Source of the DNA: SP197 sp965242595
GTDB taxonomy: Bacteria; Pseudomonadota; Alphaproteobacteria; SP197
Direction: 5' to 3'
DNA: 64,000 nt
NCBI GenBank assembly: GCA_965242595.1
Contig: OZ251464.1
Coordinates: forward strand, 558,001-622,000
Both the position numbers and the translations under genes were made by a program. Positions 33,250 to 42,126 of this stretch are shown here, piece by piece (within the stretch, counting starts at the first letter, position 1; each line of letters begins with the position of its first letter). Under the pieces are notes generated by a model, which ran no database searches, was not told the origin of the DNA, and was given only the letters and a program-made list of their open reading frames with translations.

Positions 33250-34503
33250 TCAGTTCACCTTCAGCCGGTCGATGCCGACGAAACGGTTATAGATCAGGAA
33301 CATCGCCAGGGTGAGCGCCAGCAGCACCACGGAGAGCGCCGCCCCCAGCCCCCAATTGGCCCCGGCCCCCATGTTTTCGGCGATCCAGTAGCTGATCATC
33401 TGATCGTCGGGGCCGCCCAGCAGGGCCGGGGTGATGTAGTAGCCCAGCGACAGGATGAAAACCAGCAGGACGCCGGCGCCGATGCCAGGCAGGGACTGGG
33501 GCAGATAGACGCGCAGAAACGCCTTCCAGCCCGGCGCGCCCAGGGAGGCGGCCGCCCGCATGTGCCAGCGGTCGATGGTCTTCATGACGCTGTACATGGG
33601 CAGCACCATGAAGGGCAGCAGGATATGCACCATGCCGACATAGACGCCGAGGCGGTTGCGCACCAGCTCCTGCGGATCGCCCCACAGGCCCAGCCAGATG
33701 GCGGCGTCGTTGACCAGGCCCTCGTTCTGGAGCAGCACCAGCCAGGAGGTGGTGCGCACCAGCAGCGAGGTCCAGAACGGCAGCAGCACCAGGATCAGCA
33801 GCAGATTGCCGGTGCGGGTGGGCAGGTTGGCCAGCAGATAGGCGATGGGAAGGCCCAGGGCGAAGCACAGGAAGGTGACCGCGAAGCTGATCTCGATGGT
33901 GCGGATCAGCACCTCGAAATAGATCGCCCGGCCTTCCTCCACATCGACGATGCGGCCCTCGTCGTCGCGCTTCAGGTCCACCGCCCACAGCATGTAGTAA
34001 TCGGAATAGCGCACCGAGGCGCGCTTGACCGCCCGCCAATAGGCGGGATCGCCCCAGTCGCGGTCGATCTCCACGAAACCGGCATGGATGTCGGCGGCGG
34101 AAAGCCCGACCAGGCTCTCGGACCTGCGGGCGGTCTTTTTCAGCATCGATTTGAAGCCGCTGATGTCGTAGTTCAGCCGCTTCGACACCCGCCCGAAGCC
34201 GCCCCGGTCGGTCTCGGAGAGTTCGCGGGCGAAGGTCATCATGGCTTGCGGCGGCGGCAGGCCCTCGCCGTTCCAGTCCCGGAACGCCGCCGCCGTCTGC
34301 GGCAGGGCGTCGCCCACCTCGGGATCTTCCACCGAGAGCACCAGCAGCGAGAAGATCGGCACGATGAAGGCGGCGATCAGGAAGGCGAACAGGGGCGCCA
34401 CCAGTGCCAGCGCCCACACTTTGCGCATGCGCTCGGCGCGGCGCAGCTTGGTCCGCAAGGGCACGCCATCGGCGGTCACCATCACGGCGGAAGCGGTTGC
34501 CAT
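33250..34503 (-). CDS. ABC transporter permease, PotB-type, with large periplasmic insert
   Basis: The protein has 417 residues, long for PotB (usually near 280-300). After the first membrane segment (VWALALVAPLFAFLIAAFIV) about 140 mostly polar residues follow (FRDWNGEGLPPPQAMMTFAR, then RDWGDPAYWRAVKRASVRYS) before the second segment LIRTIEISFAVTFLCFALGL. That puts a sizeable domain in the periplasm. The remaining segments and the EAA loop (RAAASLGAPGWKAFLRVYLP) are typical. It is the first permease after the binding-protein gene. Insert-bearing relatives are common among polyamine-type importers of alphaproteobacteria. Confidence 0.92.
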   Translation of the reverse strand: MATASAVMVTADGVPLRTKLRRAERMRKVWALALVAPLFAFLIAAFIVPIFSLLVLSVEDPEVGDALPQTAAAFRDWNGEGLPPPQAMMTFARELSETDRGGFGRVSKRLNYDISGFKSMLKKTARRSESLVGLSAADIHAGFVEIDRDWGDPAYWRAVKRASVRYSDYYMLWAVDLKRDDEGRIVDVEEGRAIYFEVLIRTIEISFAVTFLCFALGLPIAYLLANLPTRTGNLLLILVLLPFWTSLLVRTTSWLVLLQNEGLVNDAAIWLGLWGDPQELVRNRLGVYVGMVHILLPFMVLPMYSVMKTIDRWHMRAAASLGAPGWKAFLRVYLPQSLPGIGAGVLLVFILSLGYYITPALLGGPDDQMISYWIAENMGAGANWGLGAALSVVLLALTLAMFLIYNRFVGIDRLKVN

Positions 34504-34589
34504 CTCGCCTGCCTCCTGCGCGGCGGTCGGGGAAAGGGGAGGGGGGAAAGGGGAGGGCGGAGGCGCGCCCCCGCCCCCCTCGCGTCAAC

Positions 34590-35663
34590 TTACTGCGAAC
34601 GCCAGACCTGGAAGCGCTCGCGCAACTCCTCCTCGTGGTCGGCCCACCACACGGTATCGACCCACAGCGCGTTGCCGAGATTGGCCGGAGCGGTCGGCAG
34701 ATGCTGCAGGATGTCCGGGTTGACCAGCTCGGCCGCCTCGTTGGTCGTGGGACCGTAGGAGATGTACTGAGACTGACGGGCCATCACCTCCGGACGGCTG
34801 GCATATTCGACGAACTTCATGGCCAGATCGTATTCGGGATGGCCATAGGGGATGATCCACAGATCGTAGTCGATCAGCTGGCCGTCCCAGACGATGACGA
34901 AGTTCTTGCCCTCGTTGACGATGGCGTCGTAGATGCGCCCGTTCCAGGCGGTGGTCATCGCCACCTCGCCGTCGGCCAGCAGCTGCGGGGCCATGGAGCC
35001 GGTATCCCACCACACCACCTGGTCCTTGATGGTGTCGAGCTTGGCGAAGGCGCGGTCCAGCGCCTCGTCCTCGTTCTCGGTGAGATAGCTGTAGATCTGG
35101 TCGCTGGGCACGCCGTCGGCCATCAGCGCCATCTCGATCGACGCCGCGCCCGACTTGGCGTAAAGGGCGCGCTTGCCGGGGAAGGTCTCCAGGTCGAAGA
35201 AATCGGCGATGGTGGTCGGCACCCGGTCGCCGGAGAACAGGTCGCCGTTATAGGCGTAGATGGTGGACCAGGAGATGGTGCCGACGGCGCAATCGAGCGC
35301 CGCGCCGGGCAGGAAGCGGTCGCGACCGCCCATCATCTCCCAATCGATCTCGGCCAGCACGCCTTCGTCGCAGCCGGCCATGGCGGTGCCCGACTCGCTG
35401 TCGATCACATGCCATTTGTAATCGCCGGCCTCGACCTGGACCCGGATCTCGGAGACGGAACCGCCCCACTCGTCCTCCAGCACGACCATGTCGATCTCCT
35501 TGGCCGCCGGCTTGTAATAGGCTTCCCGCTGGCTGGCGGAATAGGCGCCGCCCCAGGACGCGACGGTGATGGTATCCGCCGCCTGGGCCGGCGCCGCCGC
35601 CGCCAGGGCCATGAGCGCCGCGCCCGAAAGCGCCAGCGCCGAAACGCTCGCAATGGTCTTCAT
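34590..35663 (-). CDS. ABC transporter periplasmic substrate-binding protein, PotD-like
   Basis: The protein has 357 residues with a signal peptide MKTIASVSALALSGAALMAL ending at PAQA before ADTITVASWGGAYSASQ. It follows the spermidine/putrescine-binding (SBP_bac) pattern, with TISWSTIYAYNGDLF, ADFFDLETFPGKRAL, VAMTTAWNGRIYDAI and PYGHPEYDLAMKFVEYASRP. Acidic and aromatic residues around the binding site would suit a cationic ligand, but the ligand is not identifiable. The 86 bases between it and the first permease gene carry long polypurine/polypyrimidine runs, as often seen after highly expressed binding-protein genes. Confidence 0.93.
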   Translation of the reverse strand: MKTIASVSALALSGAALMALAAAAPAQAADTITVASWGGAYSASQREAYYKPAAKEIDMVVLEDEWGGSVSEIRVQVEAGDYKWHVIDSESGTAMAGCDEGVLAEIDWEMMGGRDRFLPGAALDCAVGTISWSTIYAYNGDLFSGDRVPTTIADFFDLETFPGKRALYAKSGAASIEMALMADGVPSDQIYSYLTENEDEALDRAFAKLDTIKDQVVWWDTGSMAPQLLADGEVAMTTAWNGRIYDAIVNEGKNFVIVWDGQLIDYDLWIIPYGHPEYDLAMKFVEYASRPEVMARQSQYISYGPTTNEAAELVNPDILQHLPTAPANLGNALWVDTVWWADHEEELRERFQVWRSQ

Positions 35664-35731
35664 GGTGTCGTGTCTCCCTTGCAGGTTGTCGCGCGGCCCG
35701 GTTCGTGCCGCACATTGCAGCCGCCCGCCAT

Positions 35732-36844
35732 TCAGGCGGCGTCCAGCGCCCGGCAGTCGCGAGACCGCCAGCCGATCCTGATTTCGTCTCCCAGTTCGAA
35801 ATGGCGCCCGCCGGCCCCGCGCGGCATCTTGATGACGAAATCGTCGCTGCCGCAGGCCGCCACCCGCACGCGGGTGTGGTCGCCCATGTAGATCTGCTCG
35901 CGCACGACGGCCGGATAGACGTCGTCGCACTCCCCCTGGGCGGGTTCCAGCACCACCACCTCGGGCCGCAGCGACAGGGTGGTGGCCTCGCCCACGGCCT
36001 GGACATTCACCGGCAGCGCCGTCACCCGCTGGCCGCCCTCCAGCTCCACCAGGCAGCGCTCGCCCTCGAGCTCGGCGATGCGCCCGCTCAGGCGGTTGTT
36101 CTCGCCGATGAACTGGGCGACGAAGGCGTTCTTGGGGCGCTCATAGAGCTCTTCGGGGGTGTCGAGCTGCTGGACCACCCCGTCGTCGAACACCACGATC
36201 CGGTCCGACATGGTCAGCGCCTCGGCTTGGTCGTGGGTGACATAGACGAAGGTCAGCCCGACATTCTCGTGGATGTGCTTCATCTCGATCTGCATCTGCT
36301 CACGCAGCTTCTTGTCCAGCGCACCCAGGGGCTCGTCCATCAGCACGATGCGCGGCTCGAACACCAGGGCGCGGGCCAGGGCCACCCGCTGCTGCTGACC
36401 GCCGGAAAGCTGGCCCGGACGGCGGCGCTCGAAACCGGTCAGCTCCACCATGGCCAGGGCATCGGCGATCTTCCGGCGCTGGGCCGCCCGTTCCACCTTG
36501 TGGCATTGCAGCGGGAAGGCGAGGTTCTCATAGACCGTCATATGGGGAAACAGGGCGTAGTTCTGAAACACCATGCCGATATCGCGCTTATGCGGCGGCA
36601 CCGTCTTCAGCGAGCGCCCGTCCAGCACGATGTCGCCATGGGTGGCGGATTCGAAACCCGCCAGCATCATCAGGGTGGTGGTCTTGCCAGAGCCGGACGG
36701 CCCCAGCAGGGTGAGGAACTCGCCCCGCTCGATGTCGAGATTGAGATCCTTCACCACCAGAGTCTCGCCATCGTAGCTCTTTTGCACATTCTGGAAGCGG
36801 ACCAGCGGCTCCGCCCCCCCTGCGCCCTGGCTCGTTTCGCTCAT
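35732..36844 (-). CDS. ABC transporter ATP-binding protein, PotA-like
   Basis: This 370-residue protein has a nucleotide-binding domain with Walker A GPSGSGKTTTLMMLAG, Q-loop FQNYALFPHMTVYENLAF, signature LSGGQQQRVALARALV, Walker B IVLMDEPLGALDKKL and the H-loop FVYVTHDQAEALTMSD. A C-terminal TOBE regulatory domain starts near residue 260. It energises the PotBCD-type importer and is the first gene of the minus-strand operon. The 213-base gap upstream contains a TTGACA-like hexamer on the minus strand at 36949-36954 but no clear -10. Confidence 0.95.
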   Translation of the reverse strand: MSETSQGAGGAEPLVRFQNVQKSYDGETLVVKDLNLDIERGEFLTLLGPSGSGKTTTLMMLAGFESATHGDIVLDGRSLKTVPPHKRDIGMVFQNYALFPHMTVYENLAFPLQCHKVERAAQRRKIADALAMVELTGFERRRPGQLSGGQQQRVALARALVFEPRIVLMDEPLGALDKKLREQMQIEMKHIHENVGLTFVYVTHDQAEALTMSDRIVVFDDGVVQQLDTPEELYERPKNAFVAQFIGENNRLSGRIAELEGERCLVELEGGQRVTALPVNVQAVGEATTLSLRPEVVVLEPAQGECDDVYPAVVREQIYMGDHTRVRVAACGSDDFVIKMPRGAGGRHFELGDEIRIGWRSRDCRALDAA

Positions 36845-37057
36845 CTCACGCCTCCACCTCCCCTCGGATGGCCTTCGGGCTTGCGGGCCGACCCTCGCGG
36901 GGCTTGTCTCCGGCCATTGGTAATTCAGTCGCACCGGCAGCGCCCGCTTGTCAAGCGCGTCGTTGTCCGGCCACAAGACGCAACGCTTGCGCCGCCGCCC
37001 CCTTGCCATGACACCCCCCTTGCTATGACACCGGTGCTGCGCCACCTGGGGAAGGCC

Positions 37058-38323
37058 ATGTCCGCTCCACTGCGCCTCGCCCTGCTGCCGCTGGCCTGCG
37101 CCGTCTGGTTTCTGGCGGCGGCGAGCGGCCCCGCGGGCGCCGCCGCCGGCACGCTGGCGATCTCGACCGCCGAAGCGATGGCGGCGGCAGGCAGCCTGTT
37201 GCGCACGGACGATTTCGAGGCCATCGACGATCCCCATGTCGGCAGGCTGACGGTAGGCCGCAGCGCCACCAGCGCCGTCAGCGTCGTTATCGCCCCCGGC
37301 CCGGACGAGCGTCCGGCCTGGATTCAAATTGTGATGACGCCGCCCTGGGAGGATCTGAACGCCCGCCTGGAACTGGCAGCGGCCATCGCCGGCCTGCTGT
37401 TCCGCCCACCCGCCATCCTGCCGCCAACGCCGCCCAGCGTCGCCGGCACGCCGCCCCAGGGTGCCATGGCGGCCTGGCTCTACGGCCTGCTCTATGAAGC
37501 CTGGCTGGGCTGGCCGGGGGCCGAGCGGCGCCAGGTCCGGGCGCGCGACGGCGTCGCCATCGTCGTGGAAGGGGTGCCGCCGGAGGCGTGGAGCATCGTC
37601 TTCGCCGCCGATGACGGCCTGCCGGACGCCACCTGGCCCGGCCTGGCCCCGGAGCTGGACCCGCCGCAGGTGGCCCGGGCGCGGCTGGCGATCCGGGCCG
37701 GCGACTATCTGCAGGCGCGGGAGCTGCTGCTGCCCCTGGCCGAGGCCGACAATCCCCAGGCGGCGCAGCTGATGGGCGACATGCACCGCTTCGGGCGGCT
37801 GGGACGCCCGGACATCGAGACGGCGACCGATTGGTATCTGCGGGCCGGGCGCCAGCGCCACCCGCTGGCGATCTGGTCGCTGGCGGCGCTGCATACGGAA
37901 GGCTGGGGCGCGTTCTTCATCAGCAATTTCAAGGCGCCGCTGCTGGTTCAGGCGGCTGAGGCCGGCTCTGCCGATGCGCTGTTCGTGCTCGCCGGCACCG
38001 TCCCCGGCGTCAATTACGTCCGCCCGCCGGGGGTGACGGCCGCCGATCAGGCGCGCCAGGCGGCGCGCTGGGGGCTGCTGGCCGCCCAGCGGCAGATGGC
38101 GCGCCGCCATGCCGAGGGCGCCGGCGTGGCGCGGGACGCGGTGGAGGCGCTGGCCTGGGCACTGGCGGCCCGCCAGGCGACCGGGCCGGGGCTGGACTTC
38201 ATCGCCACCCACCGGCTGGCCGACGAACTGGCCCGGGGCCTGGACGCTGCCGACCTGGCGCGGGCGCGGGCGCGGGCGGCGGAGCTGGTCACGGGGCCCC
38301 CGCCCTGGCGCCCGGCCCGGTGA
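37058..38323 (+). CDS. Secreted Sel1/TPR-type repeat protein
   Basis: The protein has 421 residues from the ATG preceded by GGGGAAGGCC; an ATG 11 codons upstream is the alternative. The signal peptide LRLALLPLACAVWFLAAASG ends near GAAAG. The middle region (TLAISTAEAMAAAGSLLRTD, TPPWEDLNARLELAAAIAGL) is not recognised. From about residue 210, helical repeats follow the Sel1 pattern: QAAQLMGDMHRFGRLGRPDI, HPLAIWSLAALHTEGWGAFF and ARRHAEGAGVARDAVEALAW. Sel1 proteins act as scaffolds. It stands alone, divergent from the transporter operon, and its function is unknown. Confidence 0.75.
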   Translation: MSAPLRLALLPLACAVWFLAAASGPAGAAAGTLAISTAEAMAAAGSLLRTDDFEAIDDPHVGRLTVGRSATSAVSVVIAPGPDERPAWIQIVMTPPWEDLNARLELAAAIAGLLFRPPAILPPTPPSVAGTPPQGAMAAWLYGLLYEAWLGWPGAERRQVRARDGVAIVVEGVPPEAWSIVFAADDGLPDATWPGLAPELDPPQVARARLAIRAGDYLQARELLLPLAEADNPQAAQLMGDMHRFGRLGRPDIETATDWYLRAGRQRHPLAIWSLAALHTEGWGAFFISNFKAPLLVQAAEAGSADALFVLAGTVPGVNYVRPPGVTAADQARQAARWGLLAAQRQMARRHAEGAGVARDAVEALAWALAARQATGPGLDFIATHRLADELARGLDAADLARARARAAELVTGPPPWRPAR

Positions 38324-38348
38324 CCGACTTAAGACGTCCTGGGCGGCG

Positions 38349-39974
38349 TCAGGCGTCCTGCAGCCAGGGCGAGCGTTCCTGGACCACGATCAGGGTCGGG
38401 CGGTCGGCCTCGAGGGCGGCGGCGATGGCGGCCTTGAACGCGCCTTCGCTTTCGGGGCGCTCGGCATGGCAGCCGCAGGCCCGGGCCAGCAGGGCGAAAT
38501 CGGGGTTCGCCCCCTCCACGCCGACGCGGTGGATGCCGCGCGCGTCCAGGTCGTCCTGGATCTGCTTCAGGCCGCCGTTCTCCCACACGATCGCCGGCAG
38601 GCCCAGGCCCAGATCGACGCCCGTCATCAGCTCCGGCATGGTGAACATGAAGCCGCCGTCGCCCGCCAGCGCCACCACCGGCGTGCCGGGCATGGCGCGC
38701 ATGGCGCCGATGGCGTTGGGAAGGGCGCAGCCCAGGGCGCAATAGCCGGCCGGATAGAACCACTGGCGCGGGCGGCGCACGGGCATGGCGAAGGCGCCGG
38801 TATAGACCGGCTGGCAGGCGTCGCCGGCGAACACGGTCTCGTCGCAGGTGGCGTCCCGCAGCGCCGCCAGCATCCTGGCGTGGCGCCGCTCCGAAGGCGA
38901 CAGGTTGCGGCATATCTCGGCCTTGAGCGCCGCCACCCGCTCTGCGGCCGCGCGGCGACGGGCGGGGGCGTCGTGGCCGGCCAGCGCCGCCGCCAGGGCG
39001 GAAACGGCCGGGGCGGCGTCGGCGACGATGGCGATCTCGGCCGGGTAGAGGTCGTTCATCTTGCGTGGATCGATGTCGATGCGGATCAGCCGGCCGCGCA
39101 GGTCGAGGCGGTCCACGAAGCTGTCGGTCTCGGAAAGCTCGGTGCCCACCGCCAGGATGCAGTCGGCCTCGGGCAGAAAGCGCTGCACCTCCGGGCGCAG
39201 CATGGCGGCCGCAAGGCTCTGGGGATGGTCGTCGGGCACGATGCCCTTGCCGGCCGTGCTGGCGACCGTGACGGCGCCCAGCCGCTCGGCGATGGCGACC
39301 AGGCCTGGCGCCGCCCGCCAGGCGCCGCCGCCCACCGCCAGCAGCGGCCGTTGCGCCGCCTTCAGCGCCCCGGCGGCGCGCTCGATCGCGTCCGCCGCCG
39401 GGGCGGGCAGGGCCGGCGGCGCCACCGGCTGCCAGTCTTCGCTCACCGCCTCGGCCTGGACGTCGGTGGGGATGGAGATGTGGACCGGGCGCGGGCGCTC
39501 GCCGCCGAAGATGGAAAACGCCTGGGCCAGCAGCTGGGGCACATCGGCGGCCCGGCGCGCGGTGGCGGAAAGGGCGGTCAGCGGCTCGGTCACCTTCTTC
39601 TGTTCGCTGATCTCGTGCAGCACGCCCCAGCCCTTGCCGATGGTCTCGCCGGGCGGTTCGGCCGAAAGCAGCAGCATGGGCAGGGAATCGGCATAGCACT
39701 GGCCCAGCGCCGTCGTCGCGTTGGTGACGCCGGGGCCGGAGATCACCAGCGCCACCCCCGGCCTGCCGGTGGCCCGGGCGTGGCCCTCGGCCATGAAGCC
39801 GGCGCCCTGTTCGTTGCGGGCCTGGACATGGCGGACGGTAGCGCCGTCATGCTCGCGGTCGAGGCCACGGCAGAAATCCAGGGTGTGGACGCCGGGGATG
39901 CCGAACACCGTCTCCACCCCGTATTTCGCCAGCAAGCGCACCGTGGCTTCGCCGCAGGCGATGGCGTTGTTCAT
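38349..39974 (-). CDS. ThDP-dependent decarboxylase, 5-guanidino-2-oxopentanoate decarboxylase-like
   Basis: This 541-residue protein has an N-terminal pyrimidine domain with VFGIPGVHTLDFCRGL and Glu in ARNEQGAGFMAEGHARATGR, a central domain, and a C-terminal pyrophosphate domain with GDGGFMFTMPELMTGVDLGL and IVWENGGLKQIQ. The block LGQCYADSLPMLLLSAEPPG followed by GKGWGVLHEISEQKKVTEPL resembles AruI, which decarboxylates 5-guanidino-2-oxopentanoate in arginine transaminase catabolism. The call is by pattern and could be a related 2-oxoacid decarboxylase. It follows the LeuB-type gene by 16 bases on the same strand. Confidence 0.78.
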   Translation of the reverse strand: MNNAIACGEATVRLLAKYGVETVFGIPGVHTLDFCRGLDREHDGATVRHVQARNEQGAGFMAEGHARATGRPGVALVISGPGVTNATTALGQCYADSLPMLLLSAEPPGETIGKGWGVLHEISEQKKVTEPLTALSATARRAADVPQLLAQAFSIFGGERPRPVHISIPTDVQAEAVSEDWQPVAPPALPAPAADAIERAAGALKAAQRPLLAVGGGAWRAAPGLVAIAERLGAVTVASTAGKGIVPDDHPQSLAAAMLRPEVQRFLPEADCILAVGTELSETDSFVDRLDLRGRLIRIDIDPRKMNDLYPAEIAIVADAAPAVSALAAALAGHDAPARRRAAAERVAALKAEICRNLSPSERRHARMLAALRDATCDETVFAGDACQPVYTGAFAMPVRRPRQWFYPAGYCALGCALPNAIGAMRAMPGTPVVALAGDGGFMFTMPELMTGVDLGLGLPAIVWENGGLKQIQDDLDARGIHRVGVEGANPDFALLARACGCHAERPESEGAFKAAIAAALEADRPTLIVVQERSPWLQDA

Positions 39975-39990
39975 GGCTTCTCCCCCCGCT

Positions 39991-41088
39991 TCAGCGCCGC
40001 AGCGCCGCCAGCACGGCATCGGTCATGGCGGCAGAGCCGGCGCCGCCGCCAAGATCGGGCGTGCGGGCGCCGGAGTCCAGCGCCGCCAGCGCCGCCGCCT
40101 CGATCCGCCGCGCCAGGTCGGGCCGGGCGAAGGAGTATTCGAACATCATGGCGGCCGAAAGAATGGCGCCCAGCGGGTTGGCGATCCCCTTCCCGGCGAT
40201 GTCGGGGGCAGTGCCGTGGACCGGCTCGTAGATGCCCTTCGCCCTCTCGCCCGCCTCCGGCAGAGCGGTAAGGCAGGCCGAAGGCAGCATGCCCAGGCTG
40301 CCGGCGACAGCGCCCGCCTGGTCGCTCAGCAGGTCGCCGAACAGGTTGTCGGCCAGGATGACGTCGAAGGCGGCCGGATCGCAGGCCAGGCGATAGCTGG
40401 CGTTGTCGGCCAGCAGATTGGCGAACGCGACATCGGGATATGCGCCTGCCACCTCGCTCACCACCTCGCGCCACAGCACGCAGGTTTCCATCACGTTGGA
40501 TTTGTCCACCGAGGTCAGCCGCCGCCGCCGCCGCCGCGCCAGGCGGAAACCGGCATGGGCGATGCGGGCGATCTGGTTCTCGTCATAGCCGCCATGGTCG
40601 AAGGCCCGGCGCGGCCCGCCGGGCGGGCGCAGGATGCCGCGCTGGGGGGCGAAGAAGGCGCCCCCGCACATCTCGCGCAGCACCAGGATGTCGGCGCCGC
40701 TGGCAAGGCCGGCCCGGTACGGAAGCAGCGCCTCCAGGGGGGCCAGCGCGCGGGCCGGGCGCAGGCCGCACCAGCTGTCCAGGGCGTGGCGCAGCCGCAT
40801 CAGCCCGTCCTGCATCTCCGGCCCGCCGGGAACCCGGATGCCGTCCCAGGCCGGGCCGCCCACGGCGCCCACCAGCACCGCATCGGCGGCCAGGGCAGCG
40901 GCCAGAGTCTCGTCGCGGCAAAAGGTGCCATAGGCGTCCCAGGCGGCCCCGTGCAGCAGGTCGTGCTCGATGGCGACGACGATACCGGCATCCGCAGCCA
41001 CCGCCTCCACGACGCGCAGCGCCGCCCGCGTCACCTCCGGCCCGATGCCGTCGCCGGGAAGGGCCAGCAGGGTGAAGCTCTCCGCCAT
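39991..41088 (-). CDS. Isocitrate/isopropylmalate-type beta-decarboxylating dehydrogenase (LeuB-like)
   Basis: The protein has 365 residues. LeuB-family blocks are LPGDGIGPEVTRAALRVVEA, VGAVGGPAWDGI, VLREMCGGAFFAPQRG, SVDKSNVMETCVLWREVVSE, ILADNLFGDLLSDQAG and KGIYEPVHGTAPDIAGKGIA. Such enzymes oxidise and decarboxylate 2R,3S-hydroxydiacids (3-isopropylmalate, tartrate, malate). No leuC, leuD or leuA lies nearby, so either it is an unlinked leuB or it acts in catabolism with the coupled decarboxylase downstream. The typical leucine-pathway sequence at the C-terminus makes 3-isopropylmalate dehydrogenase likeliest, but specificity is unproven. Confidence 0.85.
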   Translation of the reverse strand: MAESFTLLALPGDGIGPEVTRAALRVVEAVAADAGIVVAIEHDLLHGAAWDAYGTFCRDETLAAALAADAVLVGAVGGPAWDGIRVPGGPEMQDGLMRLRHALDSWCGLRPARALAPLEALLPYRAGLASGADILVLREMCGGAFFAPQRGILRPPGGPRRAFDHGGYDENQIARIAHAGFRLARRRRRRLTSVDKSNVMETCVLWREVVSEVAGAYPDVAFANLLADNASYRLACDPAAFDVILADNLFGDLLSDQAGAVAGSLGMLPSACLTALPEAGERAKGIYEPVHGTAPDIAGKGIANPLGAILSAAMMFEYSFARPDLARRIEAAALAALDSGARTPDLGGGAGSAAMTDAVLAALRR

Positions 41089-41249
41089 GGCGCCCCCTCC
41101 AGGGAATTCCGCCCCCAGTGCTAGCAGCCCCGCCGCCCCCTGCAAACCGGAACCGCGCCGCCGGCCCACCGTCTCCCCGGCTGCCGCCTCCCGCATCCAG
41201 GCACCGCCGCACCTGTTGCGCCCGCCCGATCCGGGCTAAATCCGGGGCC

Positions 41250-42080
41250 ATGGCCGATTGGGCGATCTGGGCCGAACTCACCTCGCCGGAGCTGGCGCGC
41301 CTCGCCGGCGAACCCGGCGAACGTTGCGTCGCCGTGCTGCCGGTGGGCGCCCTGGAACAGCACGGCCCCCATCTGCCGCTGGGCACCGATGCGGTCATCG
41401 CCGAAGGGCTGGCGCGGGCCGCGCTGGAGCGGCTGGAGGGCGAGGTCACGGCGCTGCTGCTCCCCACCCAGGCCATCGGCGAAAGCTGCGAGCATGAGGG
41501 CTTTGCCGGTACCCTGAGCCAGCGGGTGGAAACCCTGCTGGCGGCGTGGTGCGAGATCGGCGCCGGCCTGGCCCGCAACGGCGTCTTCAAGCTGGCCATC
41601 GTCAACGGCCATGGCGGCCAGGCGCAGATCGTGGATCTGGCCGCCAAGCGCCTGCGCGTCCGCCACGCCATGCTGGCGGTGCGGGCCAACTACCTGGCCT
41701 GGCCGCTGCCGGCGGGCCTGGTGGACGAGCACGAACGCAGCCACGGCCATCACGGCGGCCTGGTGGAAACCGCCCTCATGCTGGCGCTGAAGCCGGAACA
41801 GGTGCGGCTGGAGGCGCTGCGGGATTTTCCCTCGGCGGCCACCGGCCTCGCCCGCCGCGCGCGCCGCTTCGGGCGGGACGGGCGCCTGGGCTTCGCCTGG
41901 CGGGCGGACGATCTCAACCCCCAGGGCGTGGTGGGCAACGCGGCCGCCGCCACGCCCGGGATCGGGCGCGCCCTGCTGGAATGTCACGCCCGCCGCCTGG
42001 CGGAGCTGATCGCGGATGCGGCCGATTTCGACCGCAAGGCGGCCTTCGCCACCGGTCAGGCGCCGCTTCCCGGCCAGTGA
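41250..42080 (+). CDS. Creatininase-family amidohydrolase (second copy in the window)
   Basis: The 276-residue protein has metal-site motifs VGALEQHGPHLPLGTDAVIA and VNGHGGQAQIVDLAA, then HGHHGGLVETALMLAL. It shares only the family pattern with the copy at 11575-12321, so it is not a recent duplicate. Creatininases open creatinine to creatine; relatives hydrolyse other small amides. It starts a plus-strand run leading into the acyl-CoA dehydrogenase 46 bases later, so its role may lie in that pathway. The 161 bases upstream of the gene show no other feature. Confidence 0.88.
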   Translation: MADWAIWAELTSPELARLAGEPGERCVAVLPVGALEQHGPHLPLGTDAVIAEGLARAALERLEGEVTALLLPTQAIGESCEHEGFAGTLSQRVETLLAAWCEIGAGLARNGVFKLAIVNGHGGQAQIVDLAAKRLRVRHAMLAVRANYLAWPLPAGLVDEHERSHGHHGGLVETALMLALKPEQVRLEALRDFPSAATGLARRARRFGRDGRLGFAWRADDLNPQGVVGNAAAATPGIGRALLECHARRLAELIADAADFDRKAAFATGQAPLPGQ

Positions 42081-42126
42081 GCGATGATGCAGAGTCGCCC
42101 GCAGGCAGCGGCTGAAGGAGGCGGCG

